Source: Planctomycetota bacterium (GTDB lineage Bacteria > Planctomycetota > UBA8742 > SKZP01). From it: a DNA stretch of 7,272 bases. The notes beneath the pieces are model-generated. The model did no database searches, had not been told where the DNA came from, and saw only the letters and a list, made by a program, of their open reading frames with translations. A program made the translations under genes and the position numbers. Of this stretch, positions 1-5,659 are shown in pieces. Numbering within the stretch: position 1 is the first letter of the stretch; each line of letters starts with the position of its first letter. The stretch is taken from contig SKZP01000009.1 of assembly GCA_007127275.1 (NCBI GenBank), positions 1 through 7,272 of the forward strand. Direction: 5' to 3'.

Positions 1-256
1 CCCCTAGCAACATGGGCATGGGCTCCCGCGTGCCGGAAAGAATGAAGCCGAGCGCGAGCCCCGGCAGCACCGCATGCGCAATGGCGTCGCCAATCAAGCT
101 CATCCGCCGCAGCAAAAGAAACACGCCGAGCGTGCCCGCCGCGAGATTGACGAAAAGGCAAGTGACGACAATCCAGAAGGCAATCCCATCCACGCCGAGC
201 ACGCGCGGTAGGTCGAGCGCAGCAAGCAAGCCGGAAGCGGGCATGTCGGCCATCAT
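1..256 (-). CDS. ABC-3 family metal-ion transporter permease (ZnuB/MntB-like), N-terminal part, runs off the left edge
   Basis: Inner-membrane permease of a Zn/Mn/Fe-type ABC importer; it would work with an ATPase and a periplasmic metal-binding protein, neither of which is in the window. Reading leftwards from ATG at 256 gives 85 uninterrupted residues with no stop. A first membrane segment covers about residues 25-48, followed by the family signature LRRMSLIGDAIAHAVLPG (about residues 48-65), a second hydrophobic stretch and the start of the loop SGTREPMPMLLG. Family members are usually about 270-300 aa, so roughly two thirds is missing beyond position 1. The start is ambiguous: ATG at 256, ATG at 253 and TTG at 259 are in frame, and a stop at 296-298 limits upstream extension. 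A weak AGG at 264-266 favours 256. Which metal is carried cannot be told from this fragment. The family call is firm because the signature is nearly invariant. Confidence 0.9.
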   Translation of the reverse strand, partial: MMADMPASGLLAALDLPRVLGVDGIAFWIVVTCLFVNLAAGTLGVFLLLRRMSLIGDAIAHAVLPGLALGFILSGTREPMPMLLG

Positions 257-294
257 CAACGCGCCTGAAGTCTCACGAGGTGAATGCGCCGAGG

Positions 295-303
295 ATCATA
301 TCA
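295..303 (-). promoter_or_regulatory. Candidate extended -10 promoter element for the metal permease
   Basis: Read on the minus strand, positions 303-295 are TGATATGAT. This fits the extended -10 consensus TGnTATAAT with five of six core bases. It would start transcription near 288 and leave a leader of about 30 nt before the ATG at 256. No convincing -35 hexamer lies 17 nt upstream, which is tolerated for extended -10 promoters but keeps confidence low. GAGGTG overlaps it at 307-302 and could instead be read as a ribosome site, but only for an eight-codon frame. Confidence 0.3.
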
Positions 304-351
304 CCTCTGCCGGCGCCACGGTGCCCCCGGGGATATTCAAACGGGATCCGC

Positions 352-377
352 GCCAAGCCCACCGACTTCGTCGTGGG
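352..377 (+). repeat. REP-like palindromic element, copy 1
   Basis: Starts with GCCAAGCCCAC and ends with GTGGG. CCCAC (358-362) pairs with GTGGG (373-377) and GAC (364-366) with GTC (370-372), leaving a TTC loop and one bulged C. The first 11 bases are identical to those of copy 2 at 550-560, which marks them as members of one repeat family and not chance hairpins. This copy is more diverged. Confidence 0.6.
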
Positions 378-549
378 GCGAAAGAAATCTTTCAATTCTG
401 GGAGGGGGCGCGTCGTTGCAGGGATGCGTGTTCTGTGAAAGGGCACGCTGCGCGCAGGAAACGAACCGTCGAATCTCCGCGGTCGCAATCCCACGACTCG
501 GCGCACGGCGGAATTGAGCCGTGCATCCCTAACGTGTGAATACATGGCG

Positions 550-576
550 GCCAAGCCCACGGGCTTCACCCGTGGG
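550..576 (+). repeat. REP-like palindromic element, copy 2
   Basis: GCCAAG leads into a perfect 8-bp stem: CCCACGGG (556-563) and CCCGTGGG (569-576), with loop CTTCA. It matches copy 3 at 671-695 in opposite orientation at 22 of 25 positions. There is no T-tract after the hairpin, so it is not a typical terminator. Extragenic palindromes of this kind are often spread by TnpA_REP/RAYT (IS200-like) transposases; no such gene is present here. Confidence 0.75.
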
Positions 577-670
577 TAGAAACCTCCGTACTTGTGGGTC
601 GAAACGCCCGTGCTCCTGGTCAAAACGCTCGAAATATTCCGTGGGTCGAGTGGCCCGTAACCGGTGCGAG

Positions 671-695
671 CCACGGGCGAAGACCGTGGGTTTGG
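671..695 (-). repeat. REP-like palindromic element, copy 3 (inverted)
   Basis: On the plus strand CCACGG (671-676) pairs with CCGTGG (684-689). Its reverse complement begins CCAAACCCACGG and aligns with copy 2 with only three mismatches over 25 bases. Copies 2 and 3 therefore form terminal inverted repeats of a unit of about 146 bp (550-695). Confidence 0.7.
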
Positions 696-875
696 AGTGA
701 TGACTGTTCCAGTAGCTGGAGATGCGCGGGGAAATGAGATGCGACTTGCACGGGTCCCGGCAGCGTAAGAGAATGAGCGTCCTGCCGGTGTGCGGGCTTG
801 CTCTGGGATGCAACATTGAAGCCAGAACCGCCGATGGCGTCGATCCTTGTTGACTTCGTTCGCGTCGGAGGCTGC

Positions 876-880
876 AGAGG
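876..880 (+). promoter_or_regulatory. Ribosome binding site that fixes the acyltransferase start
   Basis: AGAGG lies five bases before the ATG at 886. A TTG at 847 is in frame upstream, but it would place this Shine-Dalgarno-like sequence inside the gene and adds 13 residues lacking family similarity. The ATG is preferred. Confidence 0.6.
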
Positions 881-885
881 ACACC

Positions 886-1902
886 ATGATTCCCGACCCC
901 AAGCTGACCACGGTCTCGGATCTCTACCAGGATGATTTCGCCTTCGACGCCGAGGTCGACCGCGAGGTGCGCCACGTGCCGGTGCATTGTGTCTGGCAGG
1001 ACAAGTGGCCCATCCGCATGGCGCGTTGCGGGTTGCAGTCACCGTTCTTTCTTTGGGTGCGCTGGTTGATGCGTGCGGAGACGCGCGGCCTGGAAAACGT
1101 GCCGCGCCGAGGGCCGCTGATCATTGCCTCGAATCACCGCAGCCATTCGGATACACCGCTGATTCTTTCTTCGCTGCCGTTTGCGGTGCGCAACCGTACC
1201 GCCCCCGCGGCGGCGAAGGATTTCTGGTTTCGGCGCCGTTTCAAATCTACGCTCGTGCGTTTCTACTTCAATGCGCTCGCCATTACGCGCCGCGGCCAAG
1301 AAGCCCGGTCCATGGTCAGCGAGATGGTGCGCTACGTGCGCCGCGGCGGCGGCCGGGCGCTGCTGATTTATCCCGAGGGAGGCCGCGTCGAGCCGGATGC
1401 CAAGCTCGGCGAGTTGAAGTCGGGTCCTGCTCGCGTGGCACTGCTCGCCCAAGCGCCCATTCTGCCGGTTGCCGTTACGGGGACGGAGAAGGTGCTTTCC
1501 AAGGACTCCTCGACGCCGAAGCGTGCCCCCGCGCCGTGCCGTGTCAGCTTCGGGGAGCCGATTGACCCGGCGGACTTCGCCGAGGAGATGCGGCGCAACG
1601 AGGTGCGTGCAGCACGCAGCATGACGGCGAAGCTGACCGAGCGGCTGCTCGCAATGATCGAAACGGCCGAGGAGGACCAGGCCCGCCGCGACGCAGCCGC
1701 GACGCAGCGCAAGGGCCAGGTGTCCGCGGGCGCTCGCGACGCTGCCATTCAACGGCCCAACGAAACCGACAGCAACGCGCTCACGTGCGAGGTCCCCGCC
1801 ACCGCCGAAACCACCGCGAGTGGTGAAGACGGGAATGCCCCCTCCGCCTCGACCTCTTGCAGCAGCAGCGACCAGCAAAAGCACACAAACGTTCCGGTTT
1901 AG
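886..1902 (+). CDS. PlsC-like lysophospholipid acyltransferase (LPLAT family) with extended C-terminal tail
   Basis: Predicted 338-aa membrane-associated acyltransferase, probably making phosphatidic acid from lysophosphatidic acid with an acyl-ACP or acyl-CoA donor. All four LPLAT blocks are visible: block I NHRSHSD with catalytic His84 and Asp89 (HX4D); block II FNALAITRRG at 128-137; block III YPEGGR at 162-167, where many PlsC proteins have FPEGTR; and block IV APILPVAVTGTE from residue 190. A hydrophobic, basic segment at about 50-62 (LQSPFFLWVRWLM) probably lies at the membrane. The catalytic core ends near residue 255. The remaining ~80 residues form a charged helix followed by a Ser/Thr/Ala/Asn/Gln-rich, presumably disordered tail, unusual for a family typically near 240 aa. 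The gene stands alone, with non-coding DNA on both sides. A role in ornithine-lipid or other lysolipid acylation cannot be excluded, so no gene symbol is given. Confidence 0.9.
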   Translation: MIPDPKLTTVSDLYQDDFAFDAEVDREVRHVPVHCVWQDKWPIRMARCGLQSPFFLWVRWLMRAETRGLENVPRRGPLIIASNHRSHSDTPLILSSLPFAVRNRTAPAAAKDFWFRRRFKSTLVRFYFNALAITRRGQEARSMVSEMVRYVRRGGGRALLIYPEGGRVEPDAKLGELKSGPARVALLAQAPILPVAVTGTEKVLSKDSSTPKRAPAPCRVSFGEPIDPADFAEEMRRNEVRAARSMTAKLTERLLAMIETAEEDQARRDAAATQRKGQVSAGARDAAIQRPNETDSNALTCEVPATAETTASGEDGNAPSASTSCSSSDQQKHTNVPV

Positions 1903-2348
1903 TCGTGCGACGAACAGTCGACGACCAACGACCGGACGCGCTCAAGGGCCTGCGAGAAACTCCCAGGGCCCGGATTGGCTTTATTGGTAACATATTCGCC
2001 ACGTTCCTCGTCTTTCGCGCTCCGCCATTCCCCGGAGCGTCCTGCCCAAACACCGTGCCCATTGGGCGTAAGTTTGGCCATGCAGGGAGGATAGATGCTC
2101 CGAGACGTTGCGGGTGTGTCTTGCGCAGAAATTTTGTGGGGGATCGGGAAGCGGCGATTGTATGTTAACCCAAGGTACGACAAGGACGCTTGGGGCTTTC
2201 GGCTTTTGATGAGCGGTTCCCCGGTGTCGTGTCTGCAAACCGGGCTGCCCGGTGCGCGTCGTCGCCTTACCAACACGAGAGTCCCGTCCAGTTTCCACGC
2301 TCGTGTGGGACATGTTCGTTTGTTCACCAAGCAAGGAGGATGCCTATT
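1903..2348. other. 446-bp intergenic region upstream of the VWA gene
   Basis: No gene is supported. Two small hairpins are visible: CGCTCCG/CGGAGCG (2018-2024 with 2033-2039, 8-nt loop) and ACCGGG/CCCGGT (2239-2244 with 2248-2253, loop CTG). Neither is followed by a T-tract, so no terminator for the acyltransferase gene can be claimed. The plus-strand frame of the VWA gene stays open back to 2190 but has no ribosome site there. The VWA promoter should lie here, but I see no confident -35/-10 pair. Confidence 0.6.
2333..2339 (+). promoter_or_regulatory. Strong ribosome binding site of the VWA gene
   Basis: AAGGAGG is a full anti-16S match. It ends nine bases before the ATG at 2349. A second in-frame ATG at 2340 directly abuts it with no spacer, so 2349 is the likely start. 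That choice also gives a textbook signal peptide beginning MRK. Confidence 0.8.
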
Positions 2349-4037
2349 ATGCGCAAAGTCGTAGGCGTAAGTGTTGTAATGCTGTTGGCCGTGGCGGCGT
2401 TCGTCGTCATGGATTCGCACCGCGCGGACGCGCAGCGGCAAGCGGGAATGCCCGGCAGCTTCGAAGAAGCGCGCAATGCCTATCAGCAGCACCTGGGGCG
2501 CCCGTCGTCCTACATCCGCACGCGCTCGGCGGAGCGGATGGCCTCTTTCCGCCAGCAAGAGGGCTTCGACCTTCTGATGCAACGCTACCAGCGCCTTCCC
2601 GACGGTCCCGACGAGGTGGTGCGTCATACGACCGCCTCGATCTGCGGCGAGTTCTATGACAACGAGCAGTTCGTCGAAACGTGGGAAGAGTGGCTTGCCC
2701 GTTCCGGCCGCACGAACGACAGCTGGCTTTGGTTCCACGGACAACGCATCCGGGCGCGCCACGGGCAACTCGACGAAGTGTTGCACCAACTGGAGCGGGA
2801 GCGCGACGTCTTCTTGCGTGCCGCAACCCTTGAAGCGCTCGGCGCCACCGGCCGCCCCGAGGCACTGGAGGCGATTCCGCAGTTGCTCGGCGACCGCATG
2901 CGCGGCAGCCGCATTGAGCAAGGCGTCTTGATTGAAGCCTGCGCCTCGGTGCTCTACCGCATGCGTCACGAACTGGGGAGCGAGCTCTACAAGGAAGCCG
3001 CGACCCATGTGATTCAGAAACTGGGCGAGCGTCGCGTCCCGGATCGCACCAAGCTCGTCATTGCGCGCCACCTCAAGGAAATCTTCAACGAGCCGGAGGC
3101 CCACGACGACGTGCATGCCTGGATGCGTTCGCTCGAGCGCGGCACCCGCGGCGACGAAGGCGGCCACCAGGGTCCGACACGCGTGGAGTTCATGGACATC
3201 CCGGCCGTTGGTGACCGCGTGGTCTTCTTGATCGACACGTCCGACTCGATGCTCGTGCCGCTTTCCGAAGAGGAAGAGGAAGAGCTGCGGGGCCCCGTCA
3301 CCGGCGGCGGCCGCGACCGGGACTCGGAAGACGAGCTGCCGTGGGACAAGATCAACAACCGCTTCGAGCTTGCCCGTGAAGAACTCAAGCGCACGGTGGG
3401 CAACCTCCCCGACGACCTCTACTTCACCGTGGTCGTTTACGGCGACGAGGCCGAGTTGCTCGACAGCACGCCGCGGCTCGTGCAGGCCAACTCTCGCGTC
3501 AAGCGGGCCGTCATCGCCGAGCTCGACGCCATCAAGGCCGGCCCGGCGCGTGATACCGGCGATCACATGCGCCGCCAGTACGGGACGCTCAACGGCAACA
3601 CGAACATCCACGGCGCCTTTTTGAAGGCCTTCCGTGTCACCACCCGCGGCGTGCTGCGCGAAGATGAGCACGTCAACACCCAAGGCTTCGAAAACGGCGC
3701 TGACACCATCTTCCTGCTCTCCGACGCCGCACCCTCCGTCGACAGCTTCATGCAGGTCGACCGCCGAGAGCCGGAAGACATGGCTGGCGACCCCGAGTAC
3801 CGCCGCCGGGCCGAGGACCAGTCGGCTACGCATCTGCGCTACCCGGGGCCGTATGTGCGCCGCCTGCACCAGATCAATCACCTCATCGAGGATGTTCGCC
3901 GGATGAACCTGCACCGCAAAGCAGAAATTCATACAATCGGCATGGGCGCCTTCGACCCGGGCCTGCTGGAAGCCTTCGCCCAAGTCGGCATGGGCCAGTT
4001 CCGCCCGCTTACGGAAGGCCACCAAGGCTTTGATTGA
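2349..4037 (+). CDS. Exported HEAT-like repeat / VWA-domain protein with intact MIDAS
   Basis: Predicted 562-aa secreted or periplasmic protein; exact function unknown. Residues 1-28 form a signal peptide: MRK, then a hydrophobic core to about residue 21, then a likely cut after ADA at 26-28. Residues about 35-285 look alpha-helical, with one clear HEAT-like repeat at about 140-185. A VWA domain covers about 288-560. Its metal-ion-dependent adhesion site is complete: DTSDS with Asp296, Ser298 and Ser300; Thr418 in GNTNI; and Asp459 in LLSDAAPS. Such domains bind Mg/Mn and a partner acidic residue, so a protein-binding or scaffold role is likely. An acidic, glycine-rich insertion (about 306-333, including six consecutive Glu) follows the first beta strand, and a charged insertion lies at about 464-500. 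No transmembrane anchor, lipobox or sorting motif is seen. The gene is monocistronic in appearance and is closed by a terminator. Confidence 0.88.
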   Translation: MRKVVGVSVVMLLAVAAFVVMDSHRADAQRQAGMPGSFEEARNAYQQHLGRPSSYIRTRSAERMASFRQQEGFDLLMQRYQRLPDGPDEVVRHTTASICGEFYDNEQFVETWEEWLARSGRTNDSWLWFHGQRIRARHGQLDEVLHQLERERDVFLRAATLEALGATGRPEALEAIPQLLGDRMRGSRIEQGVLIEACASVLYRMRHELGSELYKEAATHVIQKLGERRVPDRTKLVIARHLKEIFNEPEAHDDVHAWMRSLERGTRGDEGGHQGPTRVEFMDIPAVGDRVVFLIDTSDSMLVPLSEEEEEELRGPVTGGGRDRDSEDELPWDKINNRFELAREELKRTVGNLPDDLYFTVVVYGDEAELLDSTPRLVQANSRVKRAVIAELDAIKAGPARDTGDHMRRQYGTLNGNTNIHGAFLKAFRVTTRGVLREDEHVNTQGFENGADTIFLLSDAAPSVDSFMQVDRREPEDMAGDPEYRRRAEDQSATHLRYPGPYVRRLHQINHLIEDVRRMNLHRKAEIHTIGMGAFDPGLLEAFAQVGMGQFRPLTEGHQGFD

Positions 4038-4063
4038 TCCGAGCGCGTAAGCCGTCAAGCATC

Positions 4064-4099
4064 CGGTGCCCACCCGCGCGGTGGGCACCGCCGCTTTTT
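4064..4099 (+). terminator. Rho-independent terminator after the VWA gene
   Basis: A perfect 11-bp GC-rich stem, CGGTGCCCACC (4064-4074) with GGTGGGCACCG (4080-4090), encloses the five-base loop CGCGC. It is followed after four bases by TTTTT at 4095-4099. It lies 26 bp after the VWA stop codon and separates that gene from the kinase-dynamin pair. Confidence 0.85.
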
Positions 4100-4549
4100 G
4101 GCCCAATCGTGGCGGCTCACCGACCCGTCCCCGTTACTGTCGGAGTGCAAGACCCGAGGCATCCGTGCATGTGTAATCGGGTTTCGCGGGAAACGGAAAG
4201 CAATTCACGTGCTCTCCCGCTGGGTCCGCGTCGAGCCATCTAAGGTGTTGTTTTGCAAAGACCTGTGGCGAAACGGTGAGGTTTCGAAAAGTAAATGGTT
4301 TCGTAAGTCCAAAATATTTCGTTTCGGAAGTTGTGCATGCCGTTGACGCTGGTCTCTGGTTTCGGGTAGGCTTCCGGTTGTGCCTCCCCCATTCTTCGGG
4401 ATGTGAGGTGTGTCCCCGGTTCGTTGTCGCTTGAACCGGTATGCGAGTTCACCTTCTCGTATTCGTCTCTACGTTCGCTACTTACAGGTTGACCGACACT
4501 GCGTGCCCTTCTTCGCATGCGCGGTGTACGTTGCCGCTTGGAGACACTG
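4100..4549. other. 450-bp non-coding stretch before the kinase-like gene
   Basis: No gene is supported on either strand. The centre (about 4230-4330) is visibly richer in A/T than the rest of the window. GTTTCG occurs five times (4181, 4281, 4298, 4321, 4359), four of them as GGTTTCG, and CGAAAC at 4269-4274 can pair with the copy at 4281-4286. A further hairpin lies at 4416-4439. The region must hold the promoter of the kinase gene and could include a long structured leader; I match it to no known riboswitch or RNA family. Confidence 0.5.
4416..4439 (+). other. Hairpin in the leader region of the kinase-like gene
   Basis: CCGGTTC (4416-4422) pairs perfectly with GAACCGG (4433-4439) around a 10-nt loop. 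No T-tract follows, so it is not an obvious terminator. It is about 110 bp before the kinase start and may be an mRNA leader structure or a dyad operator. Confidence 0.35.
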
Positions 4550-5494
4550 ATGAGCAAGACCGGCACGCCCAAGATGATCGGGCCGTACCAAGTCATCCGG
4601 CCTTTGGATCCGGGCACCTTGGGGGAGATCTATTTGTGCCGGCGCGTCAGCGGCACGGCGAAGGACGCGGTACCGTACGTGGTCAAGACGTACCGCCCCG
4701 ATCTCGTCGAGATGCGCAAAGAGATCGAATTGCTGGAAAAGCCGGTGCACCGCAGCATGATCCAATACCGGCAAGTCGGTTACGACGCCGAGGCGGAGCG
4801 CTACTACGTGGTGATGGACCGCCTGCAGGTCGAGCCACACGGTGCCGAGTTGATGCGCAAGAGCAAGCTCACCTTTAAGCAGAAGATCAAGCGCTTCCTA
4901 GATGTCGGCGAGGCGTTGGCAACGCTGCATGAGCTCAAGGACTACGAGCAGCGCCCCCTTTATCATGGCGCCCTCAAGCCCTCGAACATCCTCGTGCGCC
5001 GCCCGCAAGATGAGTACCACATGGTGCTCACCGACTTCGGCTTCCTCTACAAGTACGACCCGGAGGAGTACGCCAAGTCGGAGGGCTACTTCCACTCCTG
5101 GCTGTTCATGGCCCCGGAGGTGATTCTTTGGGCGCATCCCGAGCTGTGGCCGAAGCACGGCCGCCCGCCGACGCCGTGCCCGGCCAGCGATGTCTACTCC
5201 TGGGCGCTCGTGATGGTCCACTCCCTAAACGGCGGCCGCGACGGCTTCTACTACGTCACCGGCAAGACCCAAGGCGACGACAAACTCGACGAGCGCGTCC
5301 GCCAGGACCTCCCCATCCTCTACCAAAAGAAGCTCGACGTCGCCGACCGCTGGACCCTGGTCGTCGGCGGCAAGGCGGAACTGGAAAGCGACCGCTTCAT
5401 CGAGTTCGTCTTCCGCTGCCTAGCCCCCGACCCTCGCGACCGCTACGAAAACCTGACCGCGGGCCTAGAAGCCTTCCGAGAGTGCTTGTTGTAG
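4550..5494 (+). CDS. Hanks-type Ser/Thr protein kinase homologue, probable pseudokinase
   Basis: Predicted 314-aa soluble protein that is almost entirely one kinase domain, with no transmembrane or sensor domain. The start is the ATG at 4550, six bases after GGAG (4540-4543); an in-frame upstream ATG at 4517 has no such site. Kept kinase landmarks are the VVK lysine Lys46, the likely alpha-C Glu58, Asp162 of DFG, APE at 188-190, Asp214 in SDVYSW and Arg298 near the end. Two key places differ. The glycine loop reads LDPGTLGEIY, so the first glycine is Asp20. The catalytic loop reads HGALKPSN at 139-146, where active bacterial kinases have HRDLKPxN or HGDLKPxN; the proton-accepting Asp is Ala141. 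ATP binding looks possible, but phosphotransfer is doubtful. The dynamin-like gene follows after 165 bp on the same strand, suggesting that this protein regulates it or acts as its scaffold. Confidence 0.88.
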   Translation: MSKTGTPKMIGPYQVIRPLDPGTLGEIYLCRRVSGTAKDAVPYVVKTYRPDLVEMRKEIELLEKPVHRSMIQYRQVGYDAEAERYYVVMDRLQVEPHGAELMRKSKLTFKQKIKRFLDVGEALATLHELKDYEQRPLYHGALKPSNILVRRPQDEYHMVLTDFGFLYKYDPEEYAKSEGYFHSWLFMAPEVILWAHPELWPKHGRPPTPCPASDVYSWALVMVHSLNGGRDGFYYVTGKTQGDDKLDERVRQDLPILYQKKLDVADRWTLVVGGKAELESDRFIEFVFRCLAPDPRDRYENLTAGLEAFRECLL

Positions 5495-5499
5495 GTGGA

Positions 5500-5594
5500 G
5501 TGGGTCGTACGTCGTGGGCGGCCAGTGGCACTGCACGACCCACGACCCACACTCACACTCACAACCCAGGCACGACCCACGACGTACGACCCAC
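5500..5594. repeat. 19-bp perfect inverted repeat between the kinase-like and dynamin-like genes
   Basis: GTGGGTCGTACGTCGTGGG (5500-5518) is the exact reverse complement of 5576-5594, with 57 bp between the arms. It begins six bases after the kinase stop codon. There is no T-tract after the right arm. RNA folding here could attenuate or insulate transcription between the two genes. Confidence 0.7.
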
Positions 5595-5626
5595 GCACGA
5601 CCCACGACGCACGCACGACCCACGAC
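5533..5626 (+). repeat. Irregularly spaced 14-mer repeat cluster (GCACGACCCACGAC x4)
   Basis: Four exact copies of GCACGACCCACGAC start at 5533, 5570, 5595 and 5613. The core ACGACCC appears seven times within 5535-5628. Spacing (37, 25 and 18 bp) is irregular, so this is neither a CRISPR array nor a strict tandem repeat. It fills most of the gap before the dynamin-like gene. Confidence 0.75.
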
Positions 5627-5659
5627 CCGACTCACCACCACCCCCACTAGGCACAAGCC

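Larger units (their letters stand above)
257..885. other. 629-bp intergenic region between divergent permease and acyltransferase genes
   Basis: No convincing gene was found on either strand. Long open frames cross it but give arginine/proline/serine-rich translations with no recognisable motif, and they run straight through palindromic repeats. The region contains three REP-like elements (352-377, 550-576, 671-695) and must also hold the divergent promoters of the two flanking genes. Confidence 0.7.

Noticed and set aside
273..911. 212-codon minus-strand open frame upstream of the metal permease, possibly an ATPase partner
   Set aside because: No Walker A or B or ABC signature is present, and the frame runs through three palindromic repeats. 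It is not a transporter ATPase and probably not a gene.
1039..1884. 281-codon minus-strand open frame opposite the acyltransferase
   Set aside because: Mirror of a gene with four clear LPLAT motifs; composition dominated by Arg/Gly/Ala with no motifs.
2018..2039. Terminator for the acyltransferase gene
   Set aside because: Only a 7-bp stem with no following T-tract on either strand, and more than 110 bp after the stop codon.
1899..4106. Very long minus-strand open frame (735 codons) antisense to the VWA gene
   Set aside because: It is a codon-bias shadow: the plus strand here has a signal peptide, ribosome site, MIDAS motif and terminator, while the antisense translation has no recognisable domain.
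4240..4617. Minus-strand 125-codon open frame across the kinase leader region
   Set aside because: Translation shows no domain, the frame overlaps the start of the kinase-like gene and it crosses the GTTTCG cluster and a hairpin.
5533..5626. CRISPR array
   Set aside because: The repeat is only 14 bp, the spacing is irregular and short (18-37 bp start to start), and intervening sequence is itself made of the same motif.
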